From Leucobacter allii (GTDB lineage Bacteria > Actinomycetota > Actinomycetes > Actinomycetales > Microbacteriaceae): a stretch of DNA of 64,000 bases. Numbering within the stretch: the first letter of the stretch is position 1; each line of letters opens with the position of its first letter. Under the pieces are notes generated by a model. The model ran no database searches. It was given only the letters and a program-made list of their open reading frames with translations, and was not told the DNA's origin. Below, in pieces: positions 1 to 8,195 of this stretch. The stretch covers positions 1 through 64,000 of the forward strand of contig NZ_CP095045.1 in NCBI RefSeq assembly GCF_022919155.1, read 5' to 3'. The position numbers were made by a program, and so were the translations under genes.

Positions 1-2
1 TC

Positions 3-548
3 GTCCTCGTGATCCTCCTCGTGCCGTTCCAGGCGACCGCCGAGGAGCTCGTCTTCCGCGGTCTCTTCATGCAGGTGCTCGGCTCCTGGCTGCGGAGCCC
101 GTGGTTCGGGATCCTGATCCCGACCGTGGGCTTCGCCCTCGCGCACATCTACGACGTCTGGGGGCTCGCCGCCGTCGGGCTCATGGGCGGCGTGGCGGCC
201 TGGCTGAGCTGGCGGACGGGCGGTCTCGAGGCCGCGATGGCCATCCACATCGTCAACAACCTCATCGCCTTCGGCTTCATGGTCTTCGCCTTCGGCGGCG
301 AGACGGCGCAGACGTCCGACGCCGGAGGCCCCGAGGGCGTCGTCGGCGAGATCGTCGGCCTCGCGCTCTTCGCCTGGCTCGCGCTGCGGATCATGCGGCG
401 CGGCGGGCACGGGCGCGAGCGGATCGACCTCATCCAGGTGCCGGATCCGACGGTCGTCGCCGCGGCTCCCGCGACGCCCGGAATCCCCGCAGCGCCCGGA
501 TCGCCCGGATCGCCCGGATCGTCCGGAGCGGAGGAGCCGCGTGCATGA
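3..548 (+). CDS. CPBP family intramembrane metalloprotease, C-terminal part (5' end outside window)
   Basis: The reading frame is open to the left edge, so the gene begins before the window; the GTG at 9 is probably internal. The visible protein starts with AEELVFRGLFMQ, the EExxxR motif of the CPBP/Abi (CAAX-processing-like) membrane proteases. Two histidine-bearing membrane segments follow (ALAHIYD and AIHIVNN), as in the family's metal site. About four hydrophobic segments precede a Pro/Ala/Gly-rich tail with repeated [12 protein letters not shown] residues. The stop overlaps the next start by 8 bp, so the two genes are translationally coupled. The substrate is unknown; members are linked to peptide maturation or self-immunity. 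Confidence 0.85.
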   Translation, partial: VLVILLVPFQATAEELVFRGLFMQVLGSWLRSPWFGILIPTVGFALAHIYDVWGLAAVGLMGGVAAWLSWRTGGLEAAMAIHIVNNLIAFGFMVFAFGGETAQTSDAGGPEGVVGEIVGLALFAWLALRIMRRGGHGRERIDLIQVPDPTVVAAAPATPGIPAAPGSPGSPGSSGAEEPRA

Positions 549-2091
549 CGTCTATGTGATCGGCGACGGCCTCGTCGAGCTCGCCGCGGCGCTCGAACTC
601 GCCGAGGTCGGTCTGCGGGTGCGGATCGCGCCGTCGGCCGAGCGCGCGACCGGCGACCGACCCCCGCAGTGGGATCCGGACGGCGAGCCGGACGCGGAGG
701 GGGCGCTCGCGGGCCTCATGAATCACGCGGCCGCACCGCTCGCGGCGTCCGGGCCCGAGCATGCGGGCGCGCGACCCGTCTCCGTTGCCCCGGAGCCCGT
801 GCGGCTGCGCGGCACGCGCGGCGGCTGGGCGCCGCAGCCCGAGCCGGCCGCGCTCGGCGTCCCCGCCGTGCCGCTGTCGGAGCGCACGATCGCCATCCTC
901 GGGAACGCGGGCGCGACGCGCGCCTACCTGGATCGCGTGAAACCGGTGCTCACCGTCGGCAAGACCCACCGCTTCGGGGATCTCGTGCGCAGTCGCATGG
1001 GCCGCGCCGCCCTCGAACGCCTCGCGCAGCCGCTCGTGCGCGAGCGCTTCGGCGTGCCGGCCGCCGAGGTGGACGTCGCGATCGCCGCCCCCGGCCTGAA
1101 CGAGGCGCTCACGCGCGTCGGCTCGCTCTCGGGCGCGGTGCTGTCGCTGAGCGAGCGCATCGTTGCACGTGAAACACGGGTGCGACCCGCCGGAGGCTGG
1201 GCCGAGCTGGAGGCGGTGCTGCGCGAGCGGCTGGCGCTCTACGGCGCCGAGTTCGCCGAGCACCCCGTGATCGGTCTCAGCCGGATCGCCGATGCCGCTG
1301 CGGCGGGGCCGGGGGAGGCGGTCGAGGCAGACGCCGCCGGCGGCGGGACCGACGCCGTGACCCCGGGCCCGGCAGGCGTCGCCGGCCCGGATGCAGCGGG
1401 ACCCTCGGAATTCCCGGCGGGACCGGCAGGACTCTCGGGCGCCGATGCCGGTGCCGCCGCGGCCGCCGGGGAAGCGCGGTGGCGCATCGTCGAGGGCGCG
1501 GCGGATCGCGCACCCGGATCCGGGGCCGGAGCCGAGGGCGGCCTCGACGTCGGGCCCGGAGCGGGCGCCCCGATCGAACGGCTCGCGCGCGCGGTGGTGC
1601 TCGCGGGAGCTCACGACGGATCCGCCGTCCGCGACCGGATCGACGTCGACGTCGAACCCGACGCCGGACTCGCCGGTGCGGATGCCGTCGAGACGGTCGA
1701 GCTCCCCGGCGGAGGTGCGTGGTCGCTACGTCTGCGGACGCCGGAGCCGGGGCGTCTCCGCGCGCGATTCAGCGGCCCGGCGCGCCGCTCCGACGCCGCG
1801 GCGGGCGAGGATCCCGGGGCCGGCGATGCGCGGCTCGCCGAGCTGCTCGATGCCGCGGGGCTGCGGCGCCGCGGGCACGGGGCCGTCGTGCGGGAGGTCG
1901 TGACCGCTCCGGCGGCGACGGTCGCCGAGCGCGAGGCGCGGGACGCGGACCTCGAGCACCGCCGCGCCGCCGATCCGCTGCGGCTCGAGGTCGGCCCGCG
2001 CCTGCACGGCGGCGAGCTGGCCCCCGCGGTCGCCGACGCGCGGCTCGCCGCCGTGCTGCTGCGGCGCCGGCTCACGGGGATCGCCGACTGA
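541..2091 (+). CDS. Protoporphyrinogen-oxidase-like FAD-dependent oxidoreductase (degenerate)
   Basis: A 516-residue protein. The GTG start at 541 lies inside the end of the upstream protease gene. The N-terminus VYVIGDGLVELAAALELAE has the beta-alpha-beta shape of a Rossmann FAD fold, but the GxGxxG motif reads GDGLVE, so its last glycine is lost. The stretch at about residues 120-210 (FGDLVRSRMG... LAQPLVRERFG) resembles the central region of HemY/PPO-type flavoproteins. Residues of about 240-345 are Gly/Ala/Pro low complexity not expected in an active PPO. hemD lies about 1.4 kb downstream, which fits a haem link, but the protein may no longer bind FAD normally. The family assignment is an inference. 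Confidence 0.55.
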   Translation: MHDVYVIGDGLVELAAALELAEVGLRVRIAPSAERATGDRPPQWDPDGEPDAEGALAGLMNHAAAPLAASGPEHAGARPVSVAPEPVRLRGTRGGWAPQPEPAALGVPAVPLSERTIAILGNAGATRAYLDRVKPVLTVGKTHRFGDLVRSRMGRAALERLAQPLVRERFGVPAAEVDVAIAAPGLNEALTRVGSLSGAVLSLSERIVARETRVRPAGGWAELEAVLRERLALYGAEFAEHPVIGLSRIADAAAAGPGEAVEADAAGGGTDAVTPGPAGVAGPDAAGPSEFPAGPAGLSGADAGAAAAAGEARWRIVEGAADRAPGSGAGAEGGLDVGPGAGAPIERLARAVVLAGAHDGSAVRDRIDVDVEPDAGLAGADAVETVELPGGGAWSLRLRTPEPGRLRARFSGPARRSDAAAGEDPGAGDARLAELLDAAGLRRRGHGAVVREVVTAPAATVAEREARDADLEHRRAADPLRLEVGPRLHGGELAPAVADARLAAVLLRRRLTGIAD

Positions 2092-2151
2092 ACGCACTGC
2101 CCGCGGCTATATGCCGGATGCAGAATGCACACGAGCGCGATCCCGGAGTAG

Positions 2152-2187
2152 GCTAGCCCGTGACCACGAAACGCCATCGGCGGGAGG
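2152..2187 (+). promoter_or_regulatory. -10 box and ribosome site of the YtxH/holin/DUF3618 operon
   Basis: TAGGCT at 2152-2157 matches the TANNNT -10 form used throughout this window. Transcription would begin near 2163, leaving a short leader. GGGAGG at 2182-2187 lies 4 nt before the ATG at 2192 and decides that start. No convincing -35 was seen. Confidence 0.45.
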
Positions 2188-2191
2188 CACC

Positions 2192-2584
2192 ATGAAGGGC
2201 AAGATCGCGTTCGTTCTCGGCGCCGCAGTCGGCTACGTGCTCGGCACGCGCGCCGGACGCGAACGGTACGAGCAGATCAAGCGCGGCGCGCAGTCGCTCT
2301 GGAACACCGCCCCGGTGCAGCGCGGCGTCGGCGCGGTGCGCGACGCGGCGCAGCTGCGCGTCGACGAGTTGAAGGCCGCGGCGGTGCGGACCGGGAAGAA
2401 CGTCGTCGGCTCGCTGCTGCACGCCTCGGACGACGCGCGTCCGAGCGACGCGAGCGGGGCGGCCGCGTCGGGTTCGGAGCGCCCGGCGAGCGGTGCGCGC
2501 GCCTCGGGCGGTGCGGGCGCGGCGGCCCGCGCCGGAGGAGCGGCCGCCGAGCAGGACGGCACCCCCGGCGGTGAGGGCGCATGA
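2192..2584 (+). CDS. YtxH-domain-like envelope protein
   Basis: A 130-residue protein. The start MKGKIAFVLGAAVGYVLGTRAGRE is a single glycine-rich membrane anchor of YtxH type, followed by an amphipathic region that resembles an apolipoprotein-like helix, and then a Ser/Ala/Gly-rich low-complexity tail from about residue 85. The ATG at 2192 has a clear GGGAGG site. The stop overlaps the next start in ATGA. In actinobacteria such proteins commonly sit with holin-like and DUF3618 proteins, as here; the molecular role of the trio is unknown. Confidence 0.75.
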   Translation: MKGKIAFVLGAAVGYVLGTRAGRERYEQIKRGAQSLWNTAPVQRGVGAVRDAAQLRVDELKAAAVRTGKNVVGSLLHASDDARPSDASGAAASGSERPASGARASGGAGAAARAGGAAAEQDGTPGGEGA

Positions 2585-3045
2585 GCCGGAAGAAGGACCA
2601 GCCGGGCACCTTCGAGCTGCTCTCGCGCCTCCCGCAGCAGATCGTCACGCTCGCGAAGGCCGAGTACGAGAACGCGAAGCGCGAGGTCGTCGCGAAGGCG
2701 AAGAACGCTGGCATCGGCGCGGGTGCGATCCTCGTCGCGCTGTTCTTCCTGTTCTTCATGCTCGAGGCGCTCGTGATCGCCGCGATCGCGGCGCTCGCCC
2801 TCGTGTGGCCGTGGTGGCTCGCGGCGCTGGTCGTCGCGGCCGCCCTGCTCGTGCTCGCGGCCGCCGCGATCCTCGCCGGGATCGCGCTCATCAAGCGCGG
2901 CAACCCCGTGCCGGAGGAGACCCTGGACCGCGTCGGCGGCGATGTCGCCGCGCTCGGCGAGGTGCGGGTCAACGCCGAGCCGCCGACGCCGCGCGACGCG
3001 ACCCACCGCATGCCGCAGGCCGACGGGGAAGGGAACTGGCGATGA
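2581..3045 (+). CDS. Phage-holin-family (Holin_X-like) membrane protein
   Basis: A 154-residue protein whose N-terminal amphipathic part (LLSRLPQQIVTLAKAEYENA) leads into two long hydrophobic helices at about residues 45-105. This is the pattern of the actinobacterial putative phage holin superfamily III. Despite the name, it is a chromosomal housekeeping-type gene here: no phage genes are near. It overlaps both the YtxH-like gene upstream and the DUF3618 gene downstream by 4 bp, so the three are co-translated. It probably acts in the membrane or cell envelope. Confidence 0.75.
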   Translation: MSRKKDQPGTFELLSRLPQQIVTLAKAEYENAKREVVAKAKNAGIGAGAILVALFFLFFMLEALVIAAIAALALVWPWWLAALVVAAALLVLAAAAILAGIALIKRGNPVPEETLDRVGGDVAALGEVRVNAEPPTPRDATHRMPQADGEGNWR

Positions 3046-3302
3046 ACCAGCAGGCGAAGCAGCAGGGGATCGAGGACGCCGCGCGCGCCCGGGCCGAGCT
3101 CTACGACACCCTCGGCCGGCTGAAGGTGCAGCTCAACTACGCGCAGCGCGTGGACGACGCCGTCGACGACGCCAAGCAGCGCATCGTCGAGGGGCGTCGG
3201 CGCAACCCGCTCGGATTCGCCGCGGCGGCCCTCGGCGTCGCCGTCGTCGCGGGCGCCATCGTCTGGGGCGTGAGCAGCGCGGTGGTGAATCGATTCAGAT
3301 GA
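3042..3302 (+). CDS. DUF3618 family protein
   Basis: An 86-residue protein. The helix IEDAARARAELYDTLGRLK is the DUF3618 signature (short cytosolic helix with an Arg-x-x-Leu pattern), followed by a single C-terminal membrane helix at about residues 60-80. It is the last gene of the three-gene envelope operon and overlaps the holin-like gene by 4 bp. A strong hairpin lies only 4 nt after the stop. The function is unknown; it probably partners the two upstream membrane proteins. Confidence 0.8.
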   Translation: MNQQAKQQGIEDAARARAELYDTLGRLKVQLNYAQRVDDAVDDAKQRIVEGRRRNPLGFAAAALGVAVVAGAIVWGVSSAVVNRFR

Positions 3303-3306
3303 GCCG

Positions 3307-3340
3307 CGCCCGGTCACGGTCCCGAGGCCGTGACCGGGCG
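3307..3340 (+). terminator. Rho-independent-like terminator after the DUF3618 gene
   Basis: A perfect 13-bp inverted repeat (3307-3319 with 3328-3340, arm CGCCCGGTCACGG) with an 8-nt loop directly follows the stop at 3302. The T-rich tail (TCGTTTT) lies about 10 nt further on. Confidence 0.8.
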
Positions 3341-3355
3341 CCGTCGCGCCTCGTT

Positions 3356-3383
3356 TTGACCCAGCGCTGCCGCACGGTAAGAA
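3356..3383 (+). promoter_or_regulatory. Candidate hemD promoter
   Basis: TTGACC (3356-3361) and TAAGAA (3378-3383) are separated by 16 bp, just after the terminator and about 95 bp before the hemD start. The motif match is good; the exact start of transcription is inferred. Confidence 0.45.
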
Positions 3384-3477
3384 TAGGGTCAACGGAATAT
3401 CCGTCCACGGCCAAACAGTAGGTCAGCGCCTGACCGATCGTATGGCCTTTTGTGTTGGTATCGAGTGAGTGGGGTCT

Positions 3478-4269
3478 ATGTCGACTGAGGCGAAGCCGCT
3501 CGGCGGCCTTCGGGTGCTCGTGCCGCGCGGGGGCACCTGGGGCGACCTGGTGGCGAAGGCGCTGCGGGAGCAGGGGGCCCACACGGTCATCGCACCGCTC
3601 GTCGACTTCGCGCACACGAGCGAGGAGGACAAGCTCGTCGAGGCGCTCAAGGAGCTCGAGGCCGGCCGCTTCGACTGGATGACGGCCACGAGCGCGACCG
3701 TCGCCGACGTGCTCAAGCATCACGACGCCGTGATCCCGCCCGAGACGAAGGTCGCCATCGTCGGCGAGGCTACCGCGGTCGCGTTCCGCGACGCGGGCTA
3801 TCACGTCACCCGGACCCCCGAGCACGAGAACAGCACGCACGCGCTGCTGGAGGAGTGGCCGGAGATCGACTCGGGCGAGGTGCTGCGGGTGCTCACCGTC
3901 CGCTCCGATGTCGCGGTGCCCGTGCTCACGGAGGGGCTGATGAGCCGCGGGCACGACGTCACCCAGGTCCTCGCGTTCCGCACCGTGGGCGTCCCGGCCT
4001 CCGTGCACATCCGCGAGGACATCGAGTCCGGCCGCATCAACGCGCTCGTCGTCGCCTCGGCGAAGATCGCCGAGCAGGTGGCCGAGCAGTTCCCCGAGGT
4101 CCCCGACGACACGATCTTCGCCTGCGTGGGCGTGAACACGCTCGAGGCGGCGGCCGCGGTGGGGCTGCCGACCGAGGGCGATGCGCCCGGTCACCCGCTC
4201 TACGAGAAGAAGCGGGCGCTCATCGAGACCGTCGAGTCCGTCATCGACCAGAGCGACATGCTGGACTAG
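3478..4269 (+). CDS. hemD: Uroporphyrinogen-III synthase
   Basis: A 263-residue cytosolic enzyme that cyclises and inverts ring D of hydroxymethylbilane to uroporphyrinogen III, the branch point of haem, sirohaem and corrinoid synthesis. The two-lobed HEM4 fold is visible: LRVLVPRGGTWGDLVAKALRE at the start, an ATSATVADVL loop near residue 65, the hinge EATAVAFRDAGYHV, and LVVASAKIAEQVAEQFPE in the second lobe. ATG 3478 is preferred; an in-frame GTG at 3469 adds three residues. It stands alone with the unknown gene at 4274; other hem genes are not adjacent, although a PPO-like protein lies upstream. Confidence 0.8.
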   Translation: MSTEAKPLGGLRVLVPRGGTWGDLVAKALREQGAHTVIAPLVDFAHTSEEDKLVEALKELEAGRFDWMTATSATVADVLKHHDAVIPPETKVAIVGEATAVAFRDAGYHVTRTPEHENSTHALLEEWPEIDSGEVLRVLTVRSDVAVPVLTEGLMSRGHDVTQVLAFRTVGVPASVHIREDIESGRINALVVASAKIAEQVAEQFPEVPDDTIFACVGVNTLEAAAAVGLPTEGDAPGHPLYEKKRALIETVESVIDQSDMLD

Positions 4270-4273
4270 CGCG

Positions 4274-4693
4274 ATGGCCAGAGTCGAGGTGCATCCGGAC
4301 CGCGTGGTGATCAGGCTCACCGCGGCGGAGCGCGTCGCCGCGCTGCACCGGCGAGACATCACGCTCGATCGCTCCGCCATCACCTCGGTCGTCATCACGG
4401 ACGATCCGTGGGTCTGGATCCGCGGCGTGCGCGCACCGGGCGCCTACCTGCCCGGCAAGCTCGGGATCGGCACCTGGCGCAATCTCAGCGGCCGCGACTT
4501 CGTGCTCGCGCGCAGCGGCCGGGAGTCCGTCGTGATCGATCTCGAGGTACCGGACGACGCCGAGCAGGAGCGCGGCTGGGTCGGCGAGTTCGACGCCTAC
4601 GCGCGGGTGATCATCTCGACCGTGCACGCGAGCGAGCTCATTCAGGCGCTGCGGCTCGACGGCGAGACGACGGCGCTCGACACCGACCGCTGA
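4274..4693 (+). CDS. Conserved hypothetical protein, probably beta-rich
   Basis: A 139-residue soluble protein of unknown function beginning MARVEVHPDRVVIRLTAAER. Alternating hydrophobic strands, the sequence VVITDDPWVWIRGVRAPGAYLP and one C-terminal helix suggest a small beta-barrel of PH-like shape, by analogy only. It starts 4 nt after the hemD stop with no separate Shine-Dalgarno, so it is probably coupled to hemD translation. No catalytic motif is seen. Confidence 0.65.
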   Translation: MARVEVHPDRVVIRLTAAERVAALHRRDITLDRSAITSVVITDDPWVWIRGVRAPGAYLPGKLGIGTWRNLSGRDFVLARSGRESVVIDLEVPDDAEQERGWVGEFDAYARVIISTVHASELIQALRLDGETTALDTDR

Positions 4694-4730
4694 GGCCCGG
4701 ACCCCGACCGCCGCAGCGCCGACTCTCGGT

Positions 4731-5306
4731 TCAGCCGCGCACGAGCACGAGGTCGTCGAGCTCGATGCGCTCGCGCGGCGCGAGCTCGCGCTCGCGGAGC
4801 ACCTCGGGCAGCGCGTCGGCGGAACCGAGCTCGCCGATCGCGGTGATGGAGATCGGCACGAGGCGCTCGTCGAGCTCGAACGCCGCGCTGATCGCGGCGC
4901 GGTCGAAGCCGCCCATCTGGTGCACGTGGAAGCCCTCGGCCGTGGCCTGCACGCTCAGGTGCGCCACGGCCTGACCGAGGTCGTACTCGGCCCAGGGCCG
5001 CGCGTTGCCCTCGGCGTCGGCCACCTCGGCGACGTTGACGATGAGGGCGGCGGCGCTGCCCGCCCAGGCCTGGTTGAAACCGGCCAGGGTCGCGGCGATC
5101 GTCGCGAACGTCTCCCCGCCGCGGCGCGCCACGATGAAGCGCCAGGGCTGGGTGTTGTTGGCGCTCGGCGCCCAGCGGGCGGCCTCGAGGACCCCGCGCA
5201 GCGCCCCTTCGGGGAAGGTGTGCTGCGCGTCGAAGGCTCGGGGGCTCCAGCGCTCGGCGAGGGTGTCGATGACGGGGGCGCTGGTCTGGGCGGTGCGGGG
5301 GGTCAC
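4731..5306 (-). CDS. Nitroreductase-family FMN oxidoreductase
   Basis: A 191-residue protein. RWSPRAFD near residue 18 and RWAPSANNTQPWRFIV near residue 45 are the FMN-binding motifs of the nitroreductase family; GGFDRAAI and LVPISITAIGELG follow in the usual order. Such enzymes reduce nitro groups, quinones or flavins with NAD(P)H. The GTG start at 5306 is chosen because AAGGAG lies 6 nt upstream. It is the last gene of the leftward TetR-headed cluster, 89 bp after the AEC carrier, and converges with the 4274 gene. The substrate is unknown. Confidence 0.8.
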   Translation of the reverse strand: MTPRTAQTSAPVIDTLAERWSPRAFDAQHTFPEGALRGVLEAARWAPSANNTQPWRFIVARRGGETFATIAATLAGFNQAWAGSAAALIVNVAEVADAEGNARPWAEYDLGQAVAHLSVQATAEGFHVHQMGGFDRAAISAAFELDERLVPISITAIGELGSADALPEVLRERELAPRERIELDDLVLVRG

Positions 5307-5395
5307 TGGGTGCTCCTTCAAAGGGTCGTGCGGTGGTGCTCCGGAGGGGAGAACGCACCCCGCCGCGACCGTATTCCCGCGTCCCGGCGGCGCGC

Positions 5396-6346
5396 TCAGC
5401 CCAGCCACCAGGCGACTGCGGCGATCACCGGCAGCGAGGCGAAGGTGGTGAGGAAGACCGTGTCGCGTACCGGCGTCTCCGCGCGGCGGTAGGTCGCCGC
5501 GTAGTTGTAGACGTTCTGCGCCGTCGGCAGGGCCGCGATCGTCGTCGCGACGAACACCTCGTGGGCGCCGAGCCCGAGCGCGTGCGACAGCCCCCACGCG
5601 ATCACCGGCATCAGGAGGACTTTGATCCCCGATGCCGTGAACACCGCGGCGCGTCCGGTGCCCGGCTGCAGCGCCCGCTGCCCGCGCAGCGAGATCCCGA
5701 AGCTCAGCAGCACCATCGGGATCGCCGCGTCCCCGAGCATGCCGAGCGGCGCGGCGACGATCTCGGGGACGGGCACGCCGGCGAGCGCGACGATGAGCCC
5801 GAGCACCGAGGCGATGATGATCGGGTTCGAGGCGGCGCGGCCCAGGGCGAGGAGCGCCCCGCGCGCCGCGCCGCCTCTGCCCCGCGGGCGGCTGCCTTCG
5901 GGGATCCGCGTGGTCTCGAGGAGCGCGAGCAGGGTCGGGGCGAAGAAGATGAGCTGCACGAGGATCAGCGGCGCGACGTAGGCCGCGTCCCCGAGGATGT
6001 AGACCGCGACGGGCAGCCCCAGGTTGTTCGCGTTCACGTAGCCGGCGCTCGTCGCCCCGAGCGCGGTGCCCGCGAGGTCGCGCCTGAACCAGAGCCGGGA
6101 GGCGAGCACGAACGCGGCGGCGGAGAGCACGGCCGCCGCCGTCGTGACGAGGATGACGGGCGAGAGGATCACCCCGGGATCGCTCCCGCTCAGCACCGTG
6201 AAGAGCAGCGCCGGCGTCGCGACGAAGAACGCGACGTTGTTGAGCACCCGGCGCTGCTCGCCCTCGACGACGCGGAAGAGCGCCGTCGCGTATCCGGCGC
6301 CGATGATCACGAGGATGAGCGTGAAGCCCTGCAGCACGCCCAGCAC
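5396..6346 (-). CDS. AEC (auxin efflux carrier) family transporter
   Basis: A 316-residue membrane protein with about ten helices in two halves, beginning VLGVLQGFTLILVIIGAGYA. The helix-break motif GYVNANNLGLPVAVYILGD and the C-terminal half with ALPTAQNVYNYA are typical of bacterial AEC carriers such as malonate or malate permeases. The GTG start at 6346 lies 1 nt after the stop of the TPP enzyme, showing tight coupling. In this cluster it would move the acid or keto-acid handled by the cyclase and TPP enzyme; that substrate is inferred. Confidence 0.8.
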   Translation of the reverse strand: MLGVLQGFTLILVIIGAGYATALFRVVEGEQRRVLNNVAFFVATPALLFTVLSGSDPGVILSPVILVTTAAAVLSAAAFVLASRLWFRRDLAGTALGATSAGYVNANNLGLPVAVYILGDAAYVAPLILVQLIFFAPTLLALLETTRIPEGSRPRGRGGAARGALLALGRAASNPIIIASVLGLIVALAGVPVPEIVAAPLGMLGDAAIPMVLLSFGISLRGQRALQPGTGRAAVFTASGIKVLLMPVIAWGLSHALGLGAHEVFVATTIAALPTAQNVYNYAATYRRAETPVRDTVFLTTFASLPVIAAVAWWLG

Positions 6347-6347
6347 G

Positions 6348-8195
6348 TCAGTGCCCCCGGAAGGCCTCGGCGAGCCACCAGGCCCCGCCGTCCGAGGCGA
6401 TCCGCGCGTCGACGACGAGCGGACGCCTCGGCCCCCGGTCGAGCCAGTCGGCGACCGCCTCGAGCCCGCCAGGCTCCCGGACCGTGACGCCCTCGGCGCC
6501 GAAGCCGCGGGCGATGGCCGCGATGTCGGCGCGCGGGAAGACGACGGCGCCCAGATCCGGCGCATCGGCGGGATCGCCGCCGAAGTGGTGGACCTCCGCG
6601 CCGTACGCGTCATCGTCGTAGACGACCACGAGCAGCGGCAGCTCCAGGCGGACCGCCGTCTCGAGCTCCGCCACGGCCATGAGGAATCCGCCGTCGCCCG
6701 TGCCGAGCACGGGGAGACGATCCGGTCGCGCGAGCGCCGCGCCGATGGCGGTCGCGAGCCCGAGCCCGATCGATTGGAAGGCCTGCGTGAAGCAGAAGCC
6801 GAACTCGTCGGGGACGCGCAGATAGGCCGAGGGGTAACCCATGAAGTTGCCCGAATCAACCGAGACGATGCGCTCCGTCGGCAGGATGCGGTCGAGCTCG
6901 CGGGTGAGCACGCGCGGATCGATGCGCCCGGCGTCCCCCGCCGAGCCTGTGTCGCCCGCCGAGCCTGCGTCGCCCGATGCCGGTGAGCCGAGGTCCGGGG
7001 GATCCAGCGGAAGCTGCGACCAGTGCCCCTCGCGGGCGATCCGCGCCGCGAGCTCGGGCGTGCGGCGGCCCGCCCGGGGAGCCCCGCCGCGGCGCACGAG
7101 CTCGGCGAGCACGGCCGTCGCGGTCGCGGCGGCGTCGCCGACGACGCCGAGGTCGATCGGGCGCTGCGCGCCAAGCGCGGCCGAGGAGAGGTCGATCTGC
7201 GCGACGCGGGCCTCCGGCCCGATGAGTCGGCCGTGCCGCGTCGTCCACATGTTGAGGGCGCAGCCGACGCCGAGGAGGAGATCCGCATCGCCGATGAGCT
7301 CCGCGGCGAGCGGCGAGGCGAAGCCGCCCGAGATCCCGAGCGCGAACGGATCCCCCGCGAAGAGCCCGTTCGCGACCGCCGAGGTCGCGAGCAGCGCCCC
7401 GCTCGCCTCGGCGAGCGCGCGCAGCTGGGGCCCCGCGCTCTGGGCGCCGCGCCCCGCGACGATGACCGGGCGCTCGGCCCGGGCGAGCAGCTCGGCGAGC
7501 GCCGCGACCGCGTCGTCGCCGGCGCGCGGCGGAGCCGGGGGCGACGGCACGACGAGCCTCTCGAGTGCGCGGAGCGACGCGGGCGTCGCGAGCTGGGACT
7601 GCACGTCGAGCGGCAGCTGCAGCACCACTGTGCGGCGCTCGTCCCTGGCCGTGCGGAAGGCGCGGACCGTGTCGTCGAGCGCGCTCGCCGCCGAGTGCAC
7701 CCGCAGGGACTCGGCGGTCACGGCGCGGGCGAGCCCGGGCTGATCCATCGAGAAGTTCGAGGCGACGGACGCCGCCGTCGCCTCGGCCGCGAGCACGACG
7801 ACCGGCGTGCGGCTCTTCGCGGCCTCCCCGATGCCGGTCGCGGCGTTCGTGAGCCCGCAGCCCTGGTGCACGGAGACGAGCGCGACGGTGCCGGACATGC
7901 GCGCGAAGGCGTCCGCCATCGTCGCGGCGCCGCCCTCGTGCCGGGTCGCGGTGAAGGGGACGCCGGCGGCGCGCAGCGCGTTGGTGACGACGAAGTTGCC
8001 CGATCCGACGACGCCGAAGCAGTGCCCGGCGCCGAGCGCGGCGAGGGCGCGGCCGACGAGCTCCGCCACGGTCGCGGGCGCCGCGGGCCGATCCCGCACC
8101 GCGGTTCCCGCGGCGGCCGACCCGCCCGCCACGGACATCGCGGTCGTCACGGACGGTCCGCCGCTCGCCCCCTGCCGCTCCTCGGACCCGCTCAC
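6348..8195 (-). CDS. Thiamine-pyrophosphate-dependent enzyme (acetolactate synthase / benzoylformate decarboxylase superfamily)
   Basis: A 615-residue protein with the three-domain POX/ALS layout. The N-terminal pyrimidine-binding domain carries the catalytic glutamate at residue 87 (RHEGGAATMADAFARMSG). The middle domain (about 240-370) includes RPVIVAGRGAQSAG. The C-terminal domain has the TPP/Mg motif GDGGF at about residue 500, but the usual NN at its end reads DDDAYG. Residues 1-40 and about 400-420 are Ala/Gly/Ser low complexity. The GTG start at 8195 overlaps the cyclase stop (GTGA). It probably decarboxylates or ligates a 2-keto acid; biosynthetic ALS is unlikely in this context. Confidence 0.75.
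   Translation of the reverse strand: MSGSEERQGASGGPSVTTAMSVAGGSAAAGTAVRDRPAAPATVAELVGRALAALGAGHCFGVVGSGNFVVTNALRAAGVPFTATRHEGGAATMADAFARMSGTVALVSVHQGCGLTNAATGIGEAAKSRTPVVVLAAEATAASVASNFSMDQPGLARAVTAESLRVHSAASALDDTVRAFRTARDERRTVVLQLPLDVQSQLATPASLRALERLVVPSPPAPPRAGDDAVAALAELLARAERPVIVAGRGAQSAGPQLRALAEASGALLATSAVANGLFAGDPFALGISGGFASPLAAELIGDADLLLGVGCALNMWTTRHGRLIGPEARVAQIDLSSAALGAQRPIDLGVVGDAAATATAVLAELVRRGGAPRAGRRTPELAARIAREGHWSQLPLDPPDLGSPASGDAGSAGDTGSAGDAGRIDPRVLTRELDRILPTERIVSVDSGNFMGYPSAYLRVPDEFGFCFTQAFQSIGLGLATAIGAALARPDRLPVLGTGDGGFLMAVAELETAVRLELPLLVVVYDDDAYGAEVHHFGGDPADAPDLGAVVFPRADIAAIARGFGAEGVTVREPGGLEAVADWLDRGPRRPLVVDARIASDGGAWWLAEAFRGH

Noticed and set aside
2581..3045. The holin-like gene as a sign of a prophage.
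   Set aside because: It sits with YtxH-like and DUF3618 genes, a usual actinobacterial chromosomal trio, and no other phage gene is near.
6348..8195. The TPP enzyme as biosynthetic acetolactate synthase (ilvB).
   Set aside because: It lacks neighbouring ilvN/ilvC, has DDDAYG at the TPP motif end, and is embedded in a catabolic-type cluster.
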